DNA of 64,000 nucleotides. It comes from Helicoverpa zea (lineage: Eukaryota; Arthropoda; Insecta; Lepidoptera; Noctuidae). Shown here one piece after another: positions 1-11,800 of this stretch. Positions within the stretch are counted from its first letter, which is position 1. Every line of letters starts with the position of its first letter. The notes below the pieces were generated by a model that was not told the origin of the DNA, searched no databases, and saw nothing but the letters and a program-made list of their open reading frames with translations. Location of the stretch: NCBI RefSeq assembly GCF_022581195.2, contig NC_061471.1, positions 2,356,001-2,420,000 of the forward strand, in the 5' to 3' direction. The translations under genes and the position numbers were made by a program.

Positions 1-944
1 AAAGTGTAGCGATTTCGATGTTTAAAATTTGGATCTGTGAGATTTTTTAGTCGTATATAGTTCTTTTTTGTGTTCCGAAATCAGTTCCCTCGGGCTACGT
101 AAAACAGTGATAATTTTATTAAAAACAAATATACAGAAAGTTTAATATTACATGCTGCCCAAAGTAAATTCCATGCGGACGAAGTTGCAGGCAAAACTTA
201 GCTACTAGTTTAGCTCAATTTACTGGTCACGCGAATTCAGAACGGTATATTGTTAATGTGATGTTAAATGTTTTGTTTAATACCGGTAATTAGATAATAG
301 TTAGCTTGCGATTACGCAAAAGCAAAGGTTAAATTGCATGGTTATTGTATAGCTGTTTAGAGTATTTGTTTTGGGATTTGGTAATTTCGATTTTTTTACT
401 ACATTTATTTATTCAAATGTGGTAGTAACTTTTTCTCAAGTACGAACTTTTTATGGATTGAAAAGTCCTCAGATAACCTGAGCACCAAAAGTTTGAATAA
501 ATCCAATCTGTCTTCAGGTGAGACCATCATTCATCCATTAGAAGAAAAATTATGATCTACAATTGTTTCCCAAAGTTCCGGACAGGCTGAACTGAGTTAG
601 GTTAGGTTATCAAAGTTAGGTTTGGAAGATAAATCAAACAATAATTACAAGAAACACCAATTTTTGAGATTTCTCCTGCTTTGAAAATTCTTCCATTGAC
701 ATCATAAAAAGCACCAATAAGCATTAACATACATATATTTTTACTACCGTCTAGTTGTGTGTACAAGATTATTACAATACATATGGACATTCGACAATCT
801 CATGCGTAATCACGTTCCGAACATAGAAACAGTTTTATATGAGGAGTATTTATTGTTAGCTACTAGAACAGTTGAACAAGTCCTTACATAAAATATCTGT
901 CAATCCGTTATTGCATTGTTCAGTTCTTAGTTACTGTATGTCGT
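1..944. other. AT-rich unique sequence, no feature seen
   Basis: No convincing coding frame, repeat or RNA gene is visible. The only telomere-like motif is two and a half TTAGG units near 597-610, which is within chance. Confidence 0.5.
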
Positions 945-1215
945 GCTATGTAGTTATCTTTCCAATTGGTGGGTACTTCTACTCAAATACTGCAAAGAGG
1001 AACCAGGTCCAGTAGGGTCCACCATTGCCGAAGCCTGCCGGGGCTGCAGAATTGTTTGAAAGAGTTACCGCGACCCTTGTGCATTAAGGGAATAAGCAGG
1101 AATATGTTTAGTTTTAGTCAGTAAGAGTCTGACACTCCCTCACGTAGAATCCACAGAGGGAGCCGTCATTTGATGATTTCCCGGCAAAAAAACGTCCAAA
1201 GACCGATCGCACCAA
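945..1215. repeat. Dispersed repeat, unclassified (family A, copy 1)
   Basis: Shares a block of related sequence with 49578-49728. Common landmarks in order are GGGCTGC, a GAAAGAGTTACC motif, a CTGATACTCCCTCACG-like block, a TTTGATGAT block and an A-run. The two copies are diverged. From memory this resembles a very common noctuid interspersed repeat, but its class is unknown to me. The outer boundaries are approximate because only the shared core is supported. Confidence 0.5.
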
Positions 1216-1232
1216 GCATTGCTGAACCTTAT

Positions 1233-1434
1233 GGCTGATTTACATTGAGTCAGTAACTGACGTCAGTCCACTGACAAGTCAGTGCTGACCCGGCACTGCC
1301 ATCGTGTAAATTGATTTGAAGTCAGTACAGTACTACTGACGAGACACTGACACCACACTGACTTCGTGTAAATAGCACGCGTCAGTTTTCGGCGCCTACA
1401 CTGACGTCAGTTACTGACTCAATGTAAATCAGCC
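1233..1434. mobile_element. MITE with 35-bp perfect terminal inverted repeats
   Basis: Bases 1233-1267 and 1400-1434 are perfect reverse complements. The outer end starts GGCTGATTTACATTGAG. The 202-bp element has no coding capacity and is rich in repeated ACTGAC and GTCAGT hexamers, so most of it can fold. A target-site duplication is not clear: TTAT lies directly left, and TTAT is found two bases away on the right. Superfamily is undetermined. Confidence 0.8.
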
Positions 1435-1562
1435 TTTTATGGTCAGTTCAACCCGTGAGAATATTACTTAGCCACAATCTTGACTTGAATAGTATTATGT
1501 ATTCGTAGGTAAATCAGTGTCCATACACACAAAACAAATCAAGTTTAACCAACTATGTATGA

Positions 1563-1844
1563 ACTAGCTTTTGCCCGCGACTTCTTTCGCGTGGAATAGT
1601 AACTTCCGGTAGATTTTTGGTTTGACCAATAGGTGGCGCTATATGTCCGGAATAATTTTTTTTATATATTTTTTTGTAATAAAAACTATCCTATGTCCTT
1701 TCTCAAGTTTCAAACTATATCTGTACCAAATTTCACACAAATCGATTCATTAGTTTAGGCGTGAAGAAAAGACAGACAGACAGACAGACAGACAGAAAGA
1801 CAGACAGACAGAGTTACTTTCTCATTTATAATATTAGTTAGGAT
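1563..1844. mobile_element. RTE-like/SINE-like interspersed repeat
   Basis: One end reads ACTAGCTTTTGCCCGCGAC. The other ends with a (GACA)n tract, GAGTTACTTTC and TTTATAATATTAGT. This end pair is a hallmark of very common lepidopteran retroelement tails. The internal blocks CTATCCTATGTCC and CCAAATTTCACACAAATCG fit the same family. The copy is diverged, for instance CTTCTTTCGCGTGG in the CG-rich head. It also carries the box AGGTGGCGCT at 1631-1640. Assignment to the RTE clade is from memory; a 21421-21627 repeat has similar ends in the opposite orientation. Confidence 0.6.
1768..1812. repeat. (GACA)n microsatellite
   Basis: About ten near-perfect GACA units with one GAAA interruption, lying inside the RTE-like repeat, where such a tract is normal. 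Confidence 0.85.
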
Positions 1845-2596
1845 AATATCCAGACAAATATTCACATACTAAGTGACCTATACAAATTGAAAGTGACATT
1901 TCAGCGAACCGGCTTATTCAGTATGTTAATAACTTTTGGCCAGATACATTTGTTTATTTTAATCCAAATGTACTCAGACAGAAAATTGGACTTTTTGGTT
2001 CAAAATTCAAGTATTGACTGAATAGTAAATAATGGTAAATATAATCTCTTTTCGATTGAACTCTATAAGCTTCAAAAGGATTCCTAATTTAAATAAGCTT
2101 TTAGTAATTAAAATGTCAGGCTATTAGTAGATCAAAATTTACAGTCTTGATTAGTTCTCAGGTTCTAATTTGAAATCACAATTATCAGTCTGTGTCTATA
2201 TTTAATACTAGGCCAGATTCTACCAGCAATATCAGCGATTAATAGGTTATTTTTAGGCAAGCGTTGTCTGTATTAGACTACACCATCACCGACCAAGTGA
2301 ATGCACAGATATGTAAATATTCAATGATTGTGTAAAATATAATCCAAATCCTGTAATGTTTTGATAACGTAATAATCATGGAATACTATAAAGTATGATT
2401 TGACTAATTTATTTGATGACAAACCGGAGATGTTTACAACAAATTCACACACAGTTCAAATTCAAAATTAAACAACATACTAACATCTTACACAGAATTA
2501 ATAAACACATCAGAAACTAACCCATGCAAAACATATAGGCATACAACTGTTGCTTCCCTTCATTGCTCTTCCAAACGAAGCATCAGCAAATAAGAC
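1845..2596. other. AT-rich unique sequence, no feature seen
   Basis: No coding frame, inverted repeat or known repeat was recognised in this stretch. Confidence 0.5.
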
Positions 2597-2599
2597 TTA

Positions 2600-2846
2600 G
2601 GCCCAGCGCATACCGCTGGAAGCGCATCGGAGCGCATTTGAAGACAACAATTTAATATAAACCTTAACTACCTTGACATACGGTCTACAATAGATGCGCG
2701 CGCATGCTCTTCGATGCTCTCGCGCCGCTCGAGCGGCTCATGCGAATTTATTCTTTTGTAGGACGTATGTCAACGTAGTTAAGGTTAACATTAAATTTTT
2801 GACTTCAAATACGCTCCGACGCACTTCCAGCGGTGTGTGCTGGGCC
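2600..2846. mobile_element. PIF/Harbinger-type MITE with TTA target duplication
   Basis: The ends are GGCCCAGC and its complement GCTGGGCC. They are flanked by TTA at 2597-2599 and TTA at 2847-2849. The inverted repeats extend about 85 bp with scattered mismatches, including the block AACCTTAACTAC near both inner ends. A 3-bp TTA/TAA duplication and GGC-starting termini are diagnostic of PIF/Harbinger elements. At 247 bp it has no transposase and must be non-autonomous. Confidence 0.8.
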
Positions 2847-2849
2847 TTA

Positions 2850-5800
2850 AGATTTCAACGTCATTAATTGAGCCGTCACAAACGAAACAAAAAACATAGG
2901 ACTTATTTAGATATCAAGCGAACGAGCAGGACAAATTGTAAAAGCCCTTCGGGGAATCGTGTCGGCGGCTTTGTCGAGTTATTTCGGCTTGGACAACCGA
3001 GAAGTGGTGTGAACATGCTTCGAGTATTGTTTGGCCGAATATTTTCACGGTTTAAGAGCTTGAAAATAAAGTGGTTATTGCTGGCCATGTGTGTACACGA
3101 GTCCGATAATTCGCGATTTTTTTAAAGAATTAAATCTCTTTTGATGATTGGCATGTTGACTAGTATCCCTTTGTCATTGACTTATGTTCCCTTTTTCCAC
3201 CAAATATTTTTCCACCAATAAGCAAAGTGTCGAAAAGATCTTATTTATTTCTATACAATAACGTATTCTTAACAAAATATAAATGAAGTCTTCATTTAAT
3301 CTTTATTACGATACAAGTTATACGATGCGCATTAATTAATTATCATTTTAGTTAATTACTCCAACCGAGCTAAATAGACCAGTGTATGAAATCGTGAGAA
3401 TTTATGATTTCAAATTAATCGTTTCTTCTGTCTATATAATGCGTTCAAGTATTGTGAAAGGTCATTGAACTTCAAATTGAATGAGCGCAAAGTATATAGG
3501 TAATATCTTATGATTCAAAGTTGAATAGACACTTCATGTCATTTGAAACAATGTCTTAAGATGCAAAGTTAAATTGACACATATCATTTGTTTCAAAAAA
3601 AAAGAAAAAACAAGTGAAGATCGGACAAAAATCTTGATACTTGAATCAATAAAAAATCATAATGTAATATCAATCATTATCTATAATTATGTATGAATAC
3701 CTAACAATTAAATACATAAAGAAATAACAGTAGACAATCATCGGATAAAAAGCTTCACCAACAAAAACTTTAAACTAAACAGAACATCAGAATTATTAAT
3801 TGAATCAGTCTCAATTTCTAGAGCTCTACAAAAACAGTCTTCCATATTCAAACGACTGTAATTTATGATCTCGAAACATATTAATATGTTAATGTTACCC
3901 ACGTACAAGGGTTAATTGATGTTAATAATAAATAACAAAAAGATATATACGTAGAAGATTATAAAAATATATTTTACACTTCCACTAACGGAATCGAGAA
4001 TCAATTCAAATCGAATGGATAAAATGTGGTTTCAATCGATTAATAATCGTTTCAAACGACATTTCGAATGAGATTTCGGTAATTGAGTCGCGATAGTATA
4101 GCGATTTACAACTAATTTTGTGTTGAAACATGGTCGTGATAGTTTTATGAAAATGTACGAGAGACAGTTTCACATGGTCACGTGATTAATCGTGGAAACT
4201 TATGGTCTTAAAGATTAATGGAGATTCTTGCATATTAGAGTGGTTTTGGGAGAATTATGATTGGCCTTTTAGGTATAGAAATGGAATTTATGTTAACAGA
4301 TGCTACAGTTTTTTCTTGACAAGCCATGATTTTAAATTGAACAAAATGAGTTTTGGGACTGAATTTTTTAACACTTAGAAATTACCATTATCTATCATTT
4401 AAATAAACCAACCGCAACGCTAAGAAAATTACAGAGTTATGAAAAAAAAACATTGAAATAACAGAGGATTCAAAACAACAAAATAGAACATAGATATTCT
4501 AAAAAGCAAACTTCTTAAAAGACGCCAAAAGCATGTCAACAAAGAGACTAAGAAACATTTCCCATAAACAAGAAACGCGACAGACAAAACAAAACCGCTA
4601 TCTTCTTGTTTCCGCATTATTTTCTACTAAGACAAGACCCAGACTTTCAAGACATCCCCAAACAAAGAAACAAAACCCTTAAGTATACTAATTAAAATAT
4701 TAAAAAAATCTATCGACTTCATTTTAAGTATGCTTTGTCAAAAATAAATGCAAAATAATACAATTTGGTTGAGAGCGTTCGCCAACGGAGGCACAGATTG
4801 TAAAAACCTTTTAGGAGACTTTCACACTGAGAGCTTTGTTTGCCGTTATTTTTCGGGAGATGTTTTATTATTTAATGTATGAGGTTTTCATCGATCTTGT
4901 CATTTTTAGCAAGGTTTTCCTCATTGGTATTAATATTGGAGTTGATAAGAACCTTAACGGTGTTATTGACGTAATGTATGCATCATTCATGCAATTTGAT
5001 TTATCGACAAAACTTGGGCAGCAGTAAAAAGCATTTGTAGTAAGTAGCTTAATTTTGACTCAATGTCTGGTTGGGATATCTCTAACTAAAGAGATGTTTA
5101 ACCATACCAAGGCATCAACTATGAAGGTTAGCTATAAACACCAAAAATGGCCCACAGTCTGGCAAAGCATAGAATAACAAAAACCTTGTTTGTCAACGTT
5201 GCATACAATCTGGTATTCCACTACCATTCCTATCATTTCAAATATTAAAAACTTCAATTTAAAAATATTAGACAACCCTTTCACGTGCACACAGGAGTAT
5301 AAATTCACGTTGTATATTTGTGTCGGGCGGAAAAATAAACACGCGAAAAGCTAACTGTAAAAAGTTGCCCGAAATACGGCGAGTGCAGCTGTAGGCCACT
5401 ATTTTATTTAAAACGAACACTAGCAGCTAGAGGCAGTTGCTGTGAAATCGAGCCCCATAGAGAGTGTACTAGTTTATTTAAGTGACGCATTAGACGTTCA
5501 TGGGGCATTGCCGATTGCCCTCCGAGGATCAACCGTGACGCCCAGCCCGTCGTAAACTCAAAACGTCTTTGCACATTTGTCGCGTGAAATCGCGCGTCCA
5601 TGGCTGTGTGTTAACACCCTAAGTTGCCTAGCCTCGTTGTATTTATTTTAGAGCCTAATTTAAATAAGACAGGGCTTAAGTTCTTTTGTGACTTCGTCGG
5701 CATTCGTAAACGAATTAGCTACAACGGGAAAGATATTTTTATTCGTGACATTATCATATTCTTTGAAGTATTGTTTGTGGTAAAAGGGTAGTTGGGGTTT

Positions 5801-7835
5801 TGAAATAAGATCGTCTTGAATTATTTATAAATCTTCTTAGCGTCGGTATAATGTTATTGAATTGATTGTTTATAAATCACCGTTAAAATGACACACGAAG
5901 AATTTTTGGCATATTTTGACATATTATAAACCTAAAATGCACCTTCAATATAGATAAGTACAACGGTGACTATAAAGAGAAAACATCAAAACTTTTTCTC
6001 ACTCAAACCACAGCACATAGAAAACGCGTTGCCTAATCGCTTCTAACATACCCATACCCACGTTAATATACCAAAGTCCCTCGAAGCGTTAAAAAGTAGC
6101 CGGTGAGAAACTACCCAAAAAAACTATACAATTCATCATAATAGTGCCAGCAATTACCGTGTACAGCGTTAATGACGTACACACGTAATTAATCTAGGAA
6201 GGACCAGTTTTGGACAAGACTTAGCGATTCCGATAATAATCTTGTTTTAATAATTACTTACTCATTCTTCGTACAATCTTGATAGACTGTTTGTAAGTTA
6301 TTTTTCTTGGCCGTCTTAATTTGGTCGACAACTCTTTTAGTAGTGCTTAATTTTGGTTATTTTTCTATGCTGACGTTATCATTGATCGGGGCGTTTTCTA
6401 AGAAAGTTGTGGCTTTTTTACTGTTTTTGTTTTTAATGCCCTATTCGTCTTCGTTGTTTTGATCGTTTGGTGTTTTCTAAAAAACTTTTTTAGTTCTCAT
6501 TTTGTGACAAAATTGTAGTAAATTAAGCCATTTTGTTGTCTTATCGTCTCTTTTATTATTCTGAGCTTTAAAGGCGAAATAATAACTAGAAATAAAGTAC
6601 CAAGATTGTATCAGAGGATTATTTATTTTGTGAACTTGCCACCTGTCAACTGACCTTTGCAAAGGCAAGTTTAAATAGATATTATCAAAACATAAAGATG
6701 ATATTTAATTTGTATAATACATATTAAGCAAAAAAGCCGGCAAAAAGACCCAGGTACCTATATCCTTCGTAGGTCTGAAAAGTTAAAACCAAGCATTCGG
6801 CATAATGCATTTCCATAACGCCATAAGCTTCAACAACTACATTGAAAATCAGTCCTTATTACGACCACAAAAGGTTTAACATAACAAAGCATCTCTACAC
6901 AACACTGTCCAACTGGATTTTCCTTTAAAAAAATTATTCAGAGAATTACCATTTCTCTATGCATTCTCTGTACGTACTGCCTAGTTACTAATAAATGATA
7001 ATCACTTACTTAGTCAAGCTTAAATGTTTCCTGCTACCGTCGGAAAGAACTTGGTTCTTCATTATCATACACTGGCTTGGGAAAAAGCGGCGTAACTCGG
7101 AATTTAAGAAAACGGCTTTTATTCTATTACTCCGCCTGTTTGGAGGGATCTTCTCCCAAAATTATGACAGGCACCACTGAAGGATCCCGAGTCCTTCTCA
7201 ATGCCTAATTACTTTCATCTCAATCGGCTCAGGCATTTCGCTGTATAAGCATAACGAACATATGTATAAAGTCACTTTTGGAATAAAATTTGTTAAAATT
7301 CACACACTCTGTTAGTCCAAAAAATTATCACGCATCCTTTAAATACATAACTTCTCTCCTCCAATCATTGGTGTTTCCCAAAACACACGAATTTTGGCTT
7401 AAGCCTCTTTCCCAATGTGCTTATTATTGCATGTTACGAGGGTACCTCAGGGTTTGACTGATTATTTTTGGCCGTCTTGTTAAGGATAATTGAGATATCA
7501 CGACTTTAATCTTACATGTTTTTATTCATAGAAGCAGCAGTGTTAACGTTAAGTTCAAAACGGAAGTCATTTAAATAGATTATTTTGACAATGGTTAGAA
7601 TAAATTACTGTTTAGATAAAAAGTTGATCGATTACTGTAAGACTTGTTTTTTGGGTTCCGATTGAAAACTATATACCTACGGTTTTATCTTGTTTTTAGT
7701 TACTAAAAATTTTGGATCTGGTTTGAAAACATTACCTGAAAATGGAGCATGAAAGAGGTAAGAAATCTATATGAAACCAAAATCATACAGCACATTGCAT
7801 ACTTACTTTATACAAATATTTAATTACAACAGAAC
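2850..7835. other. Long non-coding stretch with CpG-richer patches
   Basis: Mostly AT-rich unique DNA. Two patches are richer in CpG: about 2930-3060, with an 85-codon open frame at 2868-3125 that I do not recognise, and about 5280-5700. In a moth genome such patches are often conserved regulatory blocks or untranslated exons, but nothing here proves that. A TAATTAATTA-like homeodomain-type cluster lies near 3330-3360. No splice-supported exon was recognised. Confidence 0.4.
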
Positions 7836-7848
7836 ATAATCAACGAAT

Positions 7849-8229
7849 CATCCTCCGAGCCTTTTCCCAACTATGTTGGGGTCGGCTTCCAGTCTAACCG
7901 GATTCAGCTGAGTACCAGTGCTTTACAAGAAGCGACTGCCTGTCTGACCTCCTCAACCCAGTTACCCAGGCAACCCGATACCCCTTGATTAGACTGGTGT
8001 CAGACTTACTGGCGTCTGACTACCCGTAACGACTGCCAAGGATGTTCAATGACAGCCGGGACCTACAGTTTAACGTGCCATCCGAAACACAGTCATTTGG
8101 TGTCTAAGCTATACTTAGAAAGTACATACAAACTTAGAAAAGTTGCATTGGTACTTGCCTGACTTGGAATCGAACCCGCGCCCTCATACTCGAGAGGTTG
8201 GTTCTTTGCCCACTAGGCCACCACGACTT
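7849..8229 (-). mobile_element. tRNA-derived SINE, copy 1
   Basis: On the minus strand the head carries an RNA polymerase III A box (TGGCCTAGTGGG, at 8209-8220) and B box (GGTTCGATTCC, at 8166-8176). A body of about 300 bp follows and ends in GGAGGATGA. It matches the copies at 19975 and 35263 over its whole length with few changes. A 13-bp direct repeat, ATAATCAACGAAT, lies at 7836-7848 and again at 8270-8282. It looks like the target duplication, but 41 extra AT-rich bases separate the SINE head from its right copy. Confidence 0.9.
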
Positions 8230-8439
8230 TATAATTAACTTATAATCAACTAGATTATAACTTTATATTATAATCAACGAATACAACTTATTAAAAAACT
8301 GTGTAGCACAAGTAGTGACGGGCACACACCTATCACGCACGACCAACCCGTTTCATCTCACAAATAGCTAAGCGTGAACCCAACACATAATTTCAATATC
8401 CGTATCCATCATTCAAACATCAACTTACTAAGCCTACAC

Positions 8440-8870
8440 CTTGTATATAAAAAAAGTAAAAATTGGCGGCCATTTTGCTTAAGCTCGTTACATCTCGACG
8501 CACGCCACTGGCGTCCGTAATTATGATGTTAAAGACGCGTGTGTGCAACGGGCCTTAATAACGCGAATAAAGTTTTTGTTAGTGTGCGTGAAAGCACATG
8601 CGTACGCGCCGCTTGATGTTCGAATTTGCACGTGTGTGCGTGAGTTTTTTGTATGGGTGTGTGTTTGTGTAAATGTGTGGGTTTTTATTTGTGTGTGCAT
8701 GTGTGTTGATTTGTCGGCGTTTTTGAGTGCGATGCTTGTCTAACAATAATTATTATATACGTGCCGAGCCCGCGGCGCGAACGTCCCTTCGCGTTTAGGG
8801 TTCAGCGATAAGATAGCTAACCCCTGTATGATTTGTTTGTGTTTGTTTTACGTGAAGGTTTGTTATGGTG
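8440..8870. promoter_or_regulatory. CpG-rich block, possible promoter or regulatory region
   Basis: This patch contrasts with its AT-rich surroundings. It contains GGCGGCCATTTTG at 8465-8477, whose complement CAAAATGGCCGCC resembles a YY1/Pho-type site. It also has a run of imperfect TG repeats at about 8605-8710 and the CpG cluster GCCCGCGGCGCGAACG near 8769. No splice-supported exon is visible. Regulatory function is inference only. Confidence 0.25.
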
Positions 8871-11800
8871 GCGTTTTTTGCCTATAAATTTTAAGGGGTG
8901 TCTGAAAATGCTGAGGGTAGATTTTGTTACAGCGGCTGTCCTGTGTTAAAAAAGACAGAAAATTTAAAGCTAAGTCATATAAAAATTATATGAATAATAA
9001 ATTAATAACAATTAAAAAGAGGCACCAATGTAAAATTACTTTTTTAATATTTTTTTGAAAGGTTTATTTTCCCATCAATAGTAAAAAAATGTGTTTTCTA
9101 TAAAAACACGAGTTTAAAAAATGAATGTGACCACTATCCCATTTTCGTGTGAGGTCTCAGGAAATGAAAATTACGTCATTTCGTTAAAAGTTGACAATGC
9201 AGCTGTTTTACAAAAAATAAATGGAACCTGCCCAAATTTGGTTACCAAACGCACTTGACCGAAGATTTTTTTTTGTTTTTGATGTAATGAAAACGATACG
9301 CGCTAAGCAAAAAGTCATTTGTTTGTGTTCCGAGTTTCAGAAAGGTTTTAAGTTTATGCAGGCTGTGGGAACTGAGGATGTAAATACTGCAATTCGAAAA
9401 GTAGTTTTTCAAAATCGCTCATAATGATGTAGAAAAAACTTTAGTATGTAATAGTGTAAACACGGTGACGTTAACTTTAAAATACATTTTTTTTACTAAA
9501 ACTGTTTTTATTTTTGACTAGCATCTGTCAGTAGGTACTGTCAACAGCGTCTCTTGGTAACCGATCTGCATACACGGATAAAAAAGGACACTTCCTCGAT
9601 AATGAAAGATTTTCAAACCAGACAGCTTCTGAGACTAGTTCTTTCCAACAAACTTTTTAGCTCTATAACATGAATTGAATGGAAAATGAAATGAATTGAA
9701 AAGCTATGAATTCTGATAAAAAAGAACAACAGAACCTTTAAAAAAAAACTGCCCTACTCTAAATTTTTATCGCAACATCTAAATCAAAGCCTTCGTTGGC
9801 GAGGATCCAAACGCATCGATTTGCTCCGGGATTGTTAATCACTTGTACCATAACCAGGTTGTTCCATATTGTGGACACTTGTTATGTCAACTCCTCTTTT
9901 TTGTATTTGGTTGCCTTACAATATCGTTTTGTTTTGGGTAAAAATTGCTTTTATTATTCGTCTTTTGGAACATACTTTCTTCTCAAGAAATAAAATCTAG
10001 AGTGAGACTAAAATTGATTAGTTGAGACTTTTGATTCCTGCTCAATATAATTGGCTGGTGTTATATCTTTGAATATTAACCAGTGTTTCCAACTTTAAAG
10101 TAGCCTTAACCATCAGTTGTTAGAGCACTAGTATCTCAATTTTGTGACAGCATTGGTCACTAGCATTGGTCACTAGGTAATTTGTAACGTAGTATTTAGC
10201 TGTTTGATAAAACCTAGTCGACTCGACTTGATCTTAAAGTTTTTTGAACAAAACTATCTTTAACAGCAAAAAACATCAGAATTTTGCAGCAACATTTGTC
10301 GGATGGCTGCAACAGCAAATTAACGAGCATTCTCATACAAAGTTAAACTTTTAAACCTAAAAAAGGTGAAGTAAAAACGGCCATTATAGTTGAGGACTAA
10401 AAGAAAATAAAACATCGGACCCTACAGGTTGCAAGACGGACTAACGTCTCAATCCACATCCATCTGTTACTGTTAGGGCTGCTACGATCCTCAGTTTTTC
10501 TTTAAGGGCATCTTTTGTTGAAGAAATAGATATTAATAGTTCGCTTTTTGCTTTTTGAGCTAAAATTTTCGGGTCTTATCAATCCGTCAGAGAATCATTT
10601 AAAAGAAAAAATTGCGATACTGTCTTAAGTGCAGATAAATTCAGTGTAAAAGAACTGATAAATCCCAGTATTTTTCGCTATCTTGACAAACTATTTTGTA
10701 CAGTACAGAATGTACCAACCCTATCTTTAAGTTAAAACAAGTTATCCAACTAAGCAAACGAAATGTAAATGTTGTGTAACGAACGCAAATACTATGAAAT
10801 TGTTAAGTTACTAAGATAAATACGAAGGGCTAAGCTGGATCTTGAAGCTCTTAACTTAAATGATGATGTCACGACTTTTAATCGACGCCTAACGTTTCAG
10901 AAAAGGTCTTTATAACAAAGTTCAAACAAACTTTACTAGACGCCTAGGAATCATTTTATTATTAAAACAAACTTTTCACCAAAATTCACCTAAATTAAAA
11001 CCGTTAATTTCTAATATTTCAAACATCGCCAATTAAAAAGTTAAACTTAAGAAACTCGAAACACATTTCGAAGTTCTTACAACTTTAATAACTAATTCTT
11101 TAGTAGCAACAAAAACTTAATAAGTACGGCCAACTATCAAAATTAAAAACACGACTGAGAATAAGTAATTTGCGAGCAAAAATCGACTTGGAATGATTCA
11201 ATCAGTTTTTTTTACGTTGATAGCTATATTAAGGCTGTGTACATGTCTGTGATCACTAGAAAATGCTCGCGGCTTTAAAAAGTGTATGCAAAACTTGCAC
11301 CCATACCAAATGGACGTATGAAATTAAGTCATCACGTCTCCCTATGAGGGGTCTTCATGCTACTTCTCTTGTATATTTTAAGCTACACCATACCACACCC
11401 GCTGTCAACGAAAATGAAACTCTAACACAACATGATAAAGCTGTTAATTCTTTGTTAAGCTGTTTATATTCGTTTTAATGGCGGAAAAAATCGCATCGTC
11501 ATAGCGACGACGGTAAAGCGTGACGAATCGCGATGGAGACGTCAATTCCTTTACATTCTTAACAAAACCAACAAGTGAAGTACGACAAAAAAGACGAATA
11601 AAGGGAAGCAAAAAAGAAATGAATGTATAGCTACTGAGTGACGCCGGTTGTCGTTGAGGCTTTCTTTTAGTGTAAGGGTGACTTGAAGAGCTATCGACAC
11701 TGTTGTAAAAGTAACTTGTTTGGATTCTGATGTTGATTTAGAAATTTCTATTCAGACCATTGTGTCTTGTAGTGTACTTGAGGAACGGGTACTAAACAAT

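Noticed and set aside
597..610. TTAGG-like repeats as interstitial telomere
   Set aside because: Only about two and a half units, which is within chance.
1768..1812. CRISPR-like regular repeats
   Set aside because: It is a simple (GACA)n microsatellite without spacers.
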